This document shows, one piece after another, positions 50,164 through 61,018 of a DNA stretch of 64,000 bases. Positions within the stretch are counted from its first letter, which is position 1. Each line of letters begins with the position of its first letter. The notes under the pieces were generated by a model. The model saw only the letters and a list, made by a program, of their open reading frames with translations, was not told the origin of the DNA and made no database searches. This DNA is from Coriolopsis trogii (taxonomy: Eukaryota; Basidiomycota; Agaricomycetes; Polyporales; Polyporaceae), in NCBI GenBank assembly GCA_020543525.1, contig JAHYIO010000037.1, forward strand, positions 2,232,001 to 2,296,000, read 5' to 3'. The translations under genes were made by a program, and so were the position numbers.

Positions 50164-52782
50164 TCAAACCCTCTCCCGTTCCCTCTCCGCTCGCAGCTCT
50201 GCGAGTTCCGCTTGAAGTCGTGCTCGAGCAGTGTCAGACAGTCCTGATCGTGACGCTGTCATGGGCCCAGCACCGGAGCGTGATCTAGGGTAAACCATCT
50301 GCATGAGCCCCGACATGTACGTACAGCATACTCAAACCGACAAATAGGAAAGGGGCGTACCGCGCGTGGTCATGCATTTTCTGCCGTACATCAGTGGTGA
50401 CCTCCCGATCAAGCTCACACCATTCTTCGGTGCTTCTGAGATGAGCAAGATACTTGCCCTTGTAGTCCTTCTCCGAGAACTGTGCTTTGCTATTGGTCTT
50501 CTGGTATCCGTCTGCCCACTGGTCGAGACAGAACTCGATCTACGGAGTTGACAATGAGCATGGATCAGTACGGTTGCGGAGTGCACGGATGAACGGAGCG
50601 GACTTACTGCGGTGAAGATGAGAGCCAGCGTGACCGATCGGATCGGGGAGAAGTTGCTCGCAAAGAGGGCACCTGAGCTGTTCTTATTGTCAAACCATTC
50701 CTCATGGAGGACTTCGGCGACGATTGGTTGCTCTGCAAACCCCCGGGCATGGTCGGGGTCCTATAACAACAATTGAGTCAGTATGAGTACTACCGGGCTG
50801 GCGTCCAGGCATGGGCAGAGGATCATACCTTGTAATAGAGTACGGGGTCAGGTTCGCTGCTGCCCTTGTCAAGCAGCCGCATGTACTTCGCGCGATTAGA
50901 TGCTTGGGAGTCTTCGTCCAAGTCTGTGGATAGGCCGTAGAACTTGGGGACATGACGGCGGATGGTATCCTTGAGGTGACCGCGTGTATGGGAAGTCCTT
51001 GACGTAATCTGGGAATGTGCATGTCAGATATTCGAAATCAATGCCACTAAACCGTTAGACGAGCCTCTGACAGGACAGGACAGGCACGGCATGTGGGGTA
51101 TTCAATCATGGTAGTATAACAGAGCAGTGGATTTAGGTGATAACCGCGAAGGAGCGCGAGCCGCTCGGCGTCCGGCACTAGTGCAGGGGCTGGCGACTAA
51201 TAGACAATGATCAAACTCACCAGTTTCTTCACCTGATCCGTCATGCGGTACTCGAGCTCCATACTCGCACACGCTGTCTCCCACACCGTAGTCGCCCATC
51301 TATCTTGCTTGCGTTCATCTGGGAAAGGATCTTCAGTAACAACGAGAACGGCAAAGTGACGGCATGCCGCGAGTATCAGCTTGGTGACATGAGCCTCGTA
51401 GTCGGCGGCGTTGGCATCGCCGGTGATTGTCTTTCCATGGCGAAAAGGAGGTTCCGGGGCATGGTTAAGATCTAGAAGCTGACGCCCGCCGGAACGTGAG
51501 TGGTCGCGTCCTGAGCGTGAGCGTGAGCGATGGTGGGTGCCGGATGTGCGAGGCGGAGGGCGACGGCGGGTGGTGTGAGATCGTGAGCGATGACGGCCTT
51601 CACGCGACTTGGAGCGATGACGGCCTTCACGCGACCGTGAGCGACGACGGCCTTCACGCGACCGTGAGCCACGACGGCTTTGGTGTGACCGTGAGCGACG
51701 ACGGTTTTGGTGTGACCGTGAGCGACGACGGCTTTGGTGTGCAACTGATCGACCCCGGTATTCGCGTGATGGTGAGCGGCCCCGAGGTTCGCGTGATGGT
51801 GAGCGAGGAACATGTTCACGAGAGTGAGTACGGTGTCGGGAGTCCCGTGAAAGAGAGCGCTGAGGTGTAGCCGGATTTTGAGGAGAGCATAGTTGGTCGT
51901 TGTTGTGAGCTACATGCGCAGAGCCTGTGTGGGAGTGTGGCGAACCCGAGCGACGACGACTTGAATTTGAGAACGGAGAGGATGCTGTGCGTTCCAGACC
52001 GGGCGGTGCCATCTCTTGACAACCAGGACTACGTTCATCCCGACGGCGACCTGGGGGATCAGCAGACTGGGGTGAGCTATGGCTAGACATTTCTTCTGCG
52101 GCTCGGCGTGACCTAGCCTCTCACCAGTTTGCAGGTGTTGGGAGTCGTCGGTCATGGAGTTCCTTCTGTTGTTTTCATCGGCCTCATCATTGTTGTCATC
52201 ATGTCCACTCTTGTCGACCATAGTTACCGGTGTATGCGGTGCGTCTGCGCGCCGGAGCTTCTTAGCGGGGGTCTGGACATCAAAGATGCCACGGGATTCG
52301 AACTATAGGGTGAGTGAGCAGTTCAGCATTGATAAGTGATGAAAAGATGAGATGCGTACCGCTGACTTATGCTGCCGTTCAGCGACACGAAATTCCTGTT
52401 CCTCCTCACTCTCATAGTCATCGTCCATTTGATCTACACATGTAAGAAATGTCAGGTGGGTTCCAGGTGTTTAGGCAAGGACGCACCAATATGAGCAATT
52501 TTTGTGGCCTTTTTCAGCCGCGCATTTTCTCGTTTCAATTTCTCCAGCTGCTGCTTGAGGGCATCCTGTTTGTCGACGTCTGAAATAACAGTAAGGTTGG
52601 CAGTGTGTAACAATACAAGTGGACGTACACAATTGCTCTGCCTTCTTCGACATCATCTTTTTTCGTGGTGGTTGCTCTTGAGCGTCATCGTCGGTCTGGC
52701 CATCGTTCGCATCACCGTCAGTAGCATCTGCAGCGGTGCGCTTTGAGCGGGTGCCCCTTGCCGCGCTGCCTCTAGGTGGCAT
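50164..52782 (-). CDS. Plavaka-2 partner gene: RS-rich, DUF6532-like protein
   Basis: Reading leftward from ATG 52782: a basic-acidic start (PPRGSAARGTRSKR), a coiled coil (LKQQLEKLKRENARLKK, about 52560-52510), acidic linkers, then a long Arg/Ser domain (RRRSRSHQNRRRSRSH, about 51760-51500). A conserved C-terminal domain follows over five small exons, with GHLKDTIRRHVPKFYGL, EEWFDNKNSSGALFASNFSPI and FTAIEFCLDQWADGY, which I recognise as like DUF6532 of agaricomycetes. The last exon ends AELRAERERERV before TGA at 50164. Introns are 45-180 bases; one join near 52100 (before MSSHSSPQS) is unclear and may be a short intron or a shift. RS domains usually bind RNA or proteins in the nucleus; the role in transposition is unknown. 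Confidence 0.6.
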
Positions 52783-53014
52783 GGAGGCGAGAGCAGGGAG
52801 CAGGCAGTCAATGAGGAAGAAATAGAGGGAGGTGGTAGAGAGGCATCAGGCAACAGGTGGAGCGCGCGGACAAGACCGGGCTGAGTTCGTATACTCGTCC
52901 TGATTGGTTTGCCAGCTAGTGTCAGAATTGCGTGACTCATACTGGCACGAAAACGGACTTACGCGTTGCCTCTTATCACCGTCAACTCACGGTGCTGTCC
53001 CTCCTCGTCCCAGT
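52783..53014. promoter_or_regulatory. Divergent promoter region of Plavaka-2
   Basis: These 232 bases separate the two start codons. No named motif is seen. The transposase frame is open upstream to 52904, but ATG at 53015 is chosen because the conserved zinc-finger part follows it directly. Confidence 0.4.
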
Positions 53015-55312
53015 ATGCCACCTCCGAAAAACCCCCTCCCCGACAGACGACACATCTGCCGCTTCTGCGCCCGGCTCCTCCCTACGCGTCAAGGCCTTCG
53101 TGCACATCTTGCGCAGCGTTCTCAGTGCCGTCACGCTTTCCAGCGTGCAAAAGCCCGTCTTGCTCAGGACAGCGGCACAGCGGACCACGATGTCTTCCCG
53201 GGGCCTCCTGCACCAGAGAACGAACCTGACGATGATCATGACATGACCTATGCCTTCGATGTCAACCACAACACTCCACCTGCTCAAGATCACGCCGCCG
53301 CCACAAACCCCTTCCGTACGACAGTTGAAGAAGTACCGGACGAGGGGGAGCCGGGTCTCGATCATGGCGGTCTTCCGAAGATCCCCTTCGTAGAAGACTA
53401 TCCGCGGCCTGCTGGCTCTACCTATGGCACTGCGGAAACGTTCTTTGAGACCTACCGTTTTGCCAAGGAAGCTGTCAAGGAACACCCATGGGCCCCGTTT
53501 GCCGATGCAGAGGAATGGGAGCTTGCTCAATGGCTCATGACATCGGGGCTGACCAAGAAAGCCATCGAGAAGTTCCTAAAGCTCAAAATCGTAAGCTCCC
53601 TCTGCATGTCACGTCACCGACTGATCTGACACGTCGCAGACGTGCGAACGGACCCGCCTGTCTTTCACGAGCGCGTATCTCTTCTACCAGAAGATTGACG
53701 CGCTCCCGGGGGGTTTTGCTCAGTGGAAGGTTGAGCTTCTCGAAGCCGAAGGAGATGAGAGAGACGAGGCGGGCAATCTTCGCAAGGAGACCGTCGAGTT
53801 GTGGTGGCGCGACCCTGTCGAGTGCGTCCGAGAGCTCTTGGGGAATCCGCTTTTCCGCACCTCCATGCGCTACGCGCCAGAACGAGTGTATGCGGATGAG
53901 GAGGGGAAGGAGCGCATCTATGACAACATGTGGACGGGGAATTGGTGGTGGGAAACTCAAGTAAATAACTCTCGGTCTACGTAATTTGCGGGTACACGCA
54001 TGGCTCACTGTTCAAATCTTGTTAGTTGAAACTACCCAATGGAGCGACCATTGCACCTGTGATTCTCGCGTCAGATAAGACACAACTCTCTCGCATGAGC
54101 GGCGACAAGACCGCCTGGCCAGTCTATCTCACCATCGGCAATATAGACAAGAGCATACGGCGCAAACCATCCATGCATGCAACGGTCCTTCTCGGCTATC
54201 TGCCTGTCACGAAGCTTGAATGCTTCTCCGAGAAACGTCGCGCTCTCGAAAGCTACCGACTCTATCACAAATGCATGGAAATAATGCTCACCGCTCTCGT
54301 CGCAGCAGGGAAGGAGGGCGTCGACATGGTCTGTGCGGATGGGTGCATCCGGCGCGTTCATCCTCTCCTCGCAGCATATATCGCCGATCACCCTGAGCAG
54401 TGCCTCATATCCGGCTGCCAGGAGAACTTCTGTCCTGTGTGTCCTGTGGACCCAGACGACCGAGGAGAGCCAGCATACACTCAGCCGAAAGATCCGGCCG
54501 CCGTCCTTGCCATCCTCGAACGCATCACCCAGGGAGAAAGGCCATCCGAATTCGGAAAATGGGGTCTGCGACCTGTAGACCCATTCTGGAAGTACTTACC
54601 GTACTGCAATATCTTCGAATGCCTCACGCCCGACATCCTTCATCAACTCCACAAGGGTCTGTTCAAGGACCATCTAGTTAGCTGGGTTTCGAAGGCGATG
54701 GCCGGGGGAAAGGACGAGCTCGACCGTCGATTCAAGGCTATGCCGCGACATCCTGGACTAAGACACTTCAAGAATGGGATATCCAAGGTGACTCAGTGGA
54801 CAGGGAACGAGTACAAGAACATGGAACGCGTGTTTCTCGGCGCTGTCGCTGGTGCGGTTGCGAGCGCCGACGACGTTGATGTCATTCTCACGGCGCGTGC
54901 TGTCTTGAACTTCATCCACTACGCCCACTTCGAAGTCCACACCGACCCTTCGCTCGATTCTCTCCACGCTGCCTGGAAGGCCTATCACACACACAAGTCC
55001 ATCTTCGTCGACCTCAACATTCGCACACACTTTAACTTTCCGAAGGGGCACTCGACTGAACACTACGAACGCTCAATCCGATCTCGAGGCTCTGCAGACG
55101 GATACAGCACCGAACACCCAGAAAGGCTACACATCGACTTCGCCAAACTCGCGTACGGTGCTAGCAATAAACAGGCAACATACGTGAAGCAGATGACACG
55201 GTGGCTCGACCGTCAGGAAGCCGTACACCGCTTTGCCTCCTACTTGAAGTGGGCACAAGCCCAGGTAGACGTCCCGGCCACGAGGGAAGAGAAGGAGCGA
55301 GACGAGGACGAT

Positions 55313-55343
<31 letters not shown>

Positions 55344-56251
55344 ACGAGGATGTGCAGCGTCATCGGGACAGGGTCATGGTCGCACAGGATGGTCAAGTAC
55401 GCGCACAAACAGGTGAGCAAATCGGTCAGGAGAAGGACGACCCCTACGCTAGAGGTTACCGCATTGCAAAGGTTCCTGCGTTCCGTACACTCACCCTCCA
55501 TGACCTCGAACACAACTTCGGTGCTGTTGACATTGCCCACCATCTTGCCACATATACGACCACGCTTGCCCTCACTCTGCCGCATATTCGCCATACTCCC
55601 TTCCCCATCCACAACCTCACCCATGTTTCTGGTTACAAACAGTTCAAGATTCGACTACCCGCAGTCCGTCAAGTCAGTTCTTCCATACTCGTTGATACGG
55701 TCCACGCCTCGCCTGCTCGAAGTGGCCTTTGGGGTCGCACAACCCCAGCGAAGATGTCTACTGTCCTTGTGCGCGAGCGGACGTCCTCGGCAGGCCTACA
55801 AGGCCGATCACTCCCTCAAGCACAAGCCCTATCTGGTATGTCTATGTCGACTCACGCAGAGCCCGTTCTGATATACAACTCAACATTGTATGCAGGTCTC
55901 CGCATCGCCCGTGTCCGTGCAATCTTTGGGCTGCCTGTGGAGTTGAAACCCGGCCAGCTAGGTGTGGGTGATCCTGTCGCATATGTAGAGTGGTTCACTC
56001 CATTCCACGTTGTCGACCAGCCCACCGGAATGTACGTAGTCTCCCCTTCATCCCGTCTACATCGTCGGTTTGCTTCAATTATCCCGATTACTGATATAGT
56101 ACGAACCATACATCTAATCCCACACTGTGGTAAACGCATTGACCCGACGTGGACTTCCGACAACGTACTTGACAAGTGTTCAAAATTCCTAGTTAACCCA
56201 TACCTACGTCATCACGATTTTGTCCTACTACGATATATGACAGACCAATGA
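53015..56251 (+). CDS. Plavaka transposase (Plavaka-2), apparently intact
   Basis: Four exons (53015-53590, 53640-53960, 54026-55835, 55896-56251) give 1020 residues with consistent phases. The last intron is 60 bases without stops, so retention would also leave the frame open. Domains: N-terminal C2H2-like finger (CRFC...H...CRH, residues about 15-43), helical region, then the DDE-type core. Its likely catalytic residues are Asp in ASDKTQLS (near 310), Asp in TPDILHQLHKG (near 510) and Glu in STEHPERLH (near 670). SDKT, GYLPV and YIADHPEQ are typical Plavaka blocks; CPVCPVD forms a zinc site. An Asp/Glu-rich stretch lies near 755-780. It should cut and paste this element and related ones. 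Confidence 0.85.
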
Positions 56252-56420
56252 ATGTCCTTGACTACTCTGCTTGACCGAACCTCAAGCTATGGGATCCGAC
56301 CGAGTCTACCGGCCTACCGCCGTCTACCATCCATTACATAGCGCCCAGCTGAACTATATGCCCTATATACACTACGTACCGCAGTGCCCCCCTACGTAGT
56401 AAACGGTTTTTCCTGATGAA

Positions 56421-57415
56421 GGTTGAGTAGCAAGACGAATCCAGAGCACGAATACGAGAGAACGAAGCCGCGACGAGATAGGTCTCTACTACAGCGTGAC
56501 ATAGCAGCACATGAACTCTAAGCACCCGTGACTATATTACATCCCTATCCGACTTTGCATATCCCAGGCCCATAAGTTTGCGTATTTAAGGCCGAAATTT
56601 GGGGGTCAAAATGGACAGACCCCGGGGGAGTTGCCCGGGTCAGACTGTACAGGTGGGAGACAAAAGAATGGGTAAAGGGATGGTCACTGTGAGAACGAGG
56701 CATGCGGTCATATAAAGGGGTGTGTACAAAATGAAAAGGGGGTCAGAGTAGGAAATTGAAGCTTCCAGGAAGGCGAAAGGGGTGCTAGTCCACTGACCAT
56801 GACAGTACTAGTCTTTGATGCCTGGGAATGACTGATATGGCTTAACCCTCTAGCTACACCATAGCTTTTAGCACTATGCCCATATGCATCTTCTTGTTCA
56901 ACTAGTCATGACTAGTATGCGGTGACTACCTAGTCATTTTTGACTAGTTGCCCTCACTGAAGAGGCTCAAATGGGGGGTTAAAGTAGTCTAGGTAGGAGG
57001 ACTGGGTGGTGGCTGGGGGTCCAAGAGGAATGGGGATGCCTCCAGACAACCCAGGCAGATTATGTGGAGTAATAGCATGTTGGGAAACACAGTTAGGAGA
57101 GCATATTGAGCTGGGCTGGGCAAGTATGTGGGTAGGGGAACGAGGACATATAGACTCCACTCAAAAGCCCAGGTAGATCAGACTACTACCCTCAAGACAA
57201 CCCCATAATGTCCAGGTCTGCCCAGAGGGGCCCCTGCTATTGTACACCTGAGCGCTGGAATACCCCGTTTCGCCACAATGCCAAATGCACATTTTTTGCG
57301 CTACTTATCTCCAAGTAGCCCAGATTGACCACGTGCACAAGGAATAGCAAGACATCATACAGGTATCAATATTACAAGCCCAATGTCATATGCATCCAAA
57401 CACAGCCGTCACAAA
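56421..57415. repeat. Outer flank of the right palindrome arm
   Basis: Mirror of 29949-30943; no gene is seen. It contains the hairpin at 56901-56948 and the unit flank shared with copy A from about 56942. It resumes the left-arm sequence exactly after the Plavaka-2 target duplication. Confidence 0.7.
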
Positions 57416-59458
57416 TCATGCCACCATGCCATTCGGATCCAACTTGCGGACCATCTCGTTGTCGTGCTCGCGCTTCATCTCCGTGCCAGAATCAACCCCG
57501 GAGGGCCATGTGATCGACATGTTGATCTCCACCGGATACCTCGCCTCACTCTCCTTCCCGCACCAGTCAAAGTCAATCAGCATCGCCCCTGTGTCCGTCA
57601 CCAGGATGTTCGGCCGTCGCAGGTCGCCGAAGACGAGCTGTGCATCGTGCAGCGCCTTCACCGCCTTCTTCACCGCCTCGAGAGCTCCCTTGTTGAGCCA
57701 CTCGCCCGAGTTGCGCTCGCGGACAAAGTCCATCACGACCATACACAGCCCGCCGAGCTCATCGACGCACTCGCAATAATGCAGGGTCGGCGCAAGGCCT
57801 CTCTTCGCCAGCAGTTCGTGACCCTCCTTCCCGTACCGCTTCACAAACTTGACCACGACGTCAAGGGCCCGTGCGTCAGGACCGGCACCGACGGGTCTCG
57901 CGAGCGCGCGGAAGACAGCTTTGTCTTTGTTCGCGCCCACGGGATCTGAATCCAGCCGTGCAATGTACTCGAGCGCGTACTTCTCGTTGTCCTTGACGAA
58001 CGTGTTGAACGTAGGGCCGATGAACGGAGGCGGTAGGTCGACTAGGGACAACGCATCCTTCCCTTTGCGCCGTTTGGCCGCACGCTGGACCTCGTCCTTG
58101 GGCTGCAGCTCCGCGTAGTACGTCTGGAGGGCTTGTCTCACGTTCTTCAGCGCACGTAGCATACGCGCCACGCGCTTCACCGTGTCCTCCATCATTTCGT
58201 TCCCCTGCGGCCCGAGAAAGATGTACCCGCTGAGGCGCTGTGCAATGAGGACGTGCGCAAAGACAGCGCCCGCAAAAATGATGTACGGCCCGCAAATCCC
58301 GATGAGCATAACGGGGCAGCAGGAAGCGTCCCGGAGGGGTCGGGCCTATGCATATGATGTCGCTGCAGGTTCAGGTGATAGAATGCTCGGAGGAACTCAC
58401 CTGCGGCGAGCTAAACGTCGTGGCGTAATCACGCTCCGCCTGCGCGAGTGCATCGCTACTTCCTTCCCCGATTTCGTTCCTGATTTCCGTGAATTCGTAT
58501 GGAACCGCCAAGTTCACTACTGAGCAGTATGTCTCGAGCAGAAGGTCTGCGCGAATGGTTCCGGGTGCCAACACAGACGGGGCATCCACTGAAATCCCTT
58601 CGCGAGGATACAATGCAGTTGACCGAAGGGCCATGCTTCGATCCCTCCCAGTCTCGTAAAGCCCGAGAGCGGCAACGACAACTTTGTATGCGCTAGCAAG
58701 ATCGTGGGGCGTGAGTACCGCTTCACGATTGTCCAGAGCACGGGCGAATGTGGCAAAGGCCGGGAAATAGGGCGCAATAGGAGGCGGCTGCAGCGCGCAG
58801 GGACGCCAATTGTACACAGCGTCAGGGTTCTTCGGGTCCTGAATCTCTCGCTGCACCGATGCCTTCGCAGCCGCCGAAGGAGCCACCCGTTCGTAGGCTC
58901 GCTGAGCAATGTCTTCGCGACCTGACAGGCATACTCAGCGCGCGTTGCCACACAAATCAGGAAAGTACTCACTGTCTTTCGAACCGGTGAGAGCTGGGAG
59001 GCGTGATCAGTCGTGTTACAGACAAATACATAGGGACGTCTCCATGAGCACGCACCTGCTTTGCTGGCGACGATGAAATGCAGGTTGTCGCGAGGTGGCC
59101 CACCAGGGAAGAGTTTGTTGAGCTGACGGACACTCGTGATTATCCTGTCCTCGTCATCACAATGCTGCCGAAGCCATTCACGACCACGCTCGAACAAAGT
59201 CTGCGGTGGTTCAAGGGGCAAATCGAGAAGCTAGAGAACATGAGAAGAGCGGCTTGGAGCCAACGGCAATGATGGACATACAGCGTAGAAGGCAACTGGT
59301 ACTTTGACGATGTGGTTCTTGAGAGCCTCCTGTCTTTCTAGGAGCTGATCCCACAATACTCCGAAGTCGATATCATCATCAGGAAAGCGTATAACAAAGA
59401 AAGGGTCGCGATCCCAGTCAGGATCAAGATACAAGAATCTGTACTGAACGTTGGTCAT
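57416..59458 (-). CDS. Crinkler-type protein with kinase-like tail, copy C
   Basis: Exons by alignment with A: 59458-59282, 59230-59056, 58993-58973, 58921-58401 and 58345-57416, again 607 residues without a stop. Intron 4 is one base shorter than in A and B, which supports its being an intron, since an exon would be shifted. The kinase-like motifs are as in A and B. The header starts MTNVQYRFLYLD rather than MTNVHCTFLYLD, and has RFPDDDID and TSVRQLNKLF, so it differs from both others at the same few places. Confidence 0.72.
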
Positions 59459-59624
59459 GGTTGTGGTTCAAAGTCAAGGAGCGTCATAAGCGCTGGCGAG
59501 GACGCTCTGGAAAGCAAGTCCCACGTGGCCCCGCGAGCATGTCGGGATCCCGCCTTCAACCAGCATCCGCCATCTCCTCCATCCTCGTCTCCATCCGCGA
59601 GCTTGACTAACTGTGCCGAGACAG

Positions 59625-60749
59625 ATGTGTTTCGATTGCCAGGCTCGTAAGCCGACATGGTCGAGCGTGACGTTTGGTGTGTATATCTGTCTCGACTGCT
59701 CGAACGTGCACCGCAACATGGGTGTACACATCAGCTTTGTCCGGTGAGTGTTCGTTTGGGCAAATGACAGGCAGAGTCTTATCTCCTCGCAAGGTCGACA
59801 AACCTAGACAGCTGGCAGCTCAACCAGCTCCGAACCATGAAAGTCGGCGGAAACACCTCCGCCACCGACTTTTTCACCAAGCACGGCGGCGCAGCCCTCC
59901 TCCAGGACTCGGACACGAAGAAACAGTATTTGAGCCGAGTCGCGGAGCTCTATCAGGAGGAACTTGCGCTGCGAGTGAAGGGGGACGCTAGGAGGTGCGT
60001 TTCTACTCTGTCTAGCGCATGCATCGATGCCAGCAAATGGCTACAGATATCCCGACAAGATTGTCGTTGACGGGGTTGAGGCTGCCCCCGCCCCTGCTGC
60101 ACAAGCCGCAGACGACGACGACGACTTCTCGTCCTGAGACAAGCCTGCGAGCCCCAAATCCTCCATCACCTCTTCCAAGCCCTCCGCACCACCTGTCATC
60201 GGCCACTCTGTCAGCGCCAACACGGGCCCTCGTACAGTGAGCTCCGCTTCGCTCCGGTCGAACTCTACCACATCTACTGCCTCAAGACCAGTCTCCACGC
60301 TCGGAGCCTCTGGCTCAACTACTCCACCCCCTCTGTCGCCAGCACGGCCTCTGCGGCTCCCAAAAATCCAAGCTTGGCGGTCTGGGTGCGAAGAAGGCGG
60401 CTCCTGTCGACTTTGCAGAGGCAGAGCGGAAGGCAGCCGAAGATGCGGAGCGTATATGCCAGCTTGGATACGACCACAAGCAGGAAAAGGCTGAGGAGGA
60501 GGCTCGTGCACGGGCTGCTGCTGCAGAGCAGGCTGCCGCGACAAAGGCCAAGTCGCCTGTGACAAAGTGTGCGCCCGTCGCTGCTGCTCCCGTTGCCCCG
60601 AAGGGGAACACACAGGACATGGAGCGGCTGGGGATGGACATGAAGCGTCTTGGGTTCGGAGCAGTCTCGGCTGCGGCGGCAGCTTCGACCAGGTGAGACC
60701 ATCGTTTGGTCGTGCCCTGCAGAACCGTTCACTGACTCGTCTTCCGACC
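59625..60749 (+). pseudogene. GLO3: Glo3-type ArfGAP fragment, copy C
   Basis: It starts at [12 protein letters not shown] behind the same natural 3' splice site; exon 1 is missing. The second exon reads MKVGGNTSATDFFTKHGG, closer to the family pattern than A and B (MNIGG, DLLTK). The TGA before DKP is present, but the later stops of A and B are not: the frame GYDHKQEKAEEEARARAA stays open up to AAAAASTR and the splice donor near 60694. The copy is cut off in the next intron, so the two ISS motifs and the C-terminus are absent. Confidence 0.75.
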
Positions 60750-61018
60750 AGCATCTTCTCGATGATTTTCCAACTAGGACACATAGTGAGTAGTCTCAGC
60801 TATCTCCAAGCATACAAGGTGTATATCCGGTTGTGCACATACGTCTTACTAGATGATCCACCTTAGCGTCAGGACCACATCGTGGCGTCGCCAGTTGTGT
60901 TCGTTCATGACACTGTGATAGGCTATCACCGGTACCCCTGATTGGGTGAGTCTTATCACCTCTTGTGTGTGTCTCCATGCTCACGATGCACTGCTAGCAA
61001 GAGCACTCTGGAGAAAAC
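60750..61018. other. Non-coding stretch after unit C
   Basis: No gene or repeat is recognised. It is the first sequence in the window's right part that is outside the duplicated units and elements. Confidence 0.4.

Larger units (their letters stand above)
49847..56418. mobile_element. Plavaka-2, complete DNA transposon
   Basis: The element is 6572 bases. Its ends are CATCATGAAAAATTGG (left) and CATCAGGAAAAACCG (right, other strand), and 2-base AA flanks lie on both sides (49845-49846 and 56419-56420). The left palindrome arm keeps the unfilled site (TT at 30944-30945), so the limits are exact. Inside each end lie short repeats of CTACGTAG/GTAGAC, with a hairpin CTTGTCTAC...GTAGACAAG at 49863-49916. 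It holds an intact-looking transposase on plus and a DUF6532-like gene on minus. Confidence 0.95.
41126..58345. repeat. Right arm of the large palindrome
   Basis: Inverted partner of 29019-39664. It includes the G1 gag-to-3' LTR region, its host flank, the Plavaka-2 insertion (absent from the left arm), and the outer part of unit C with the last exon of Crinkler C. The spacer between the arms is 39665-41125, that is the 5' LTR, leader and Gag N-terminus of the right G1 copy. Confidence 0.9.
56942..60749. repeat. Segmental duplication unit, copy C
   Basis: Same orientation as A. Coordinates exceed those of A by 50991-50992 through the Crinkler gene, with a single one-base difference in intron 4. 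Copy C ends inside the ArfGAP gene at about 60749, after the bases CTTCCGACCA, where A and B continue. The sequence beyond is unrelated to A and B. Confidence 0.85.
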
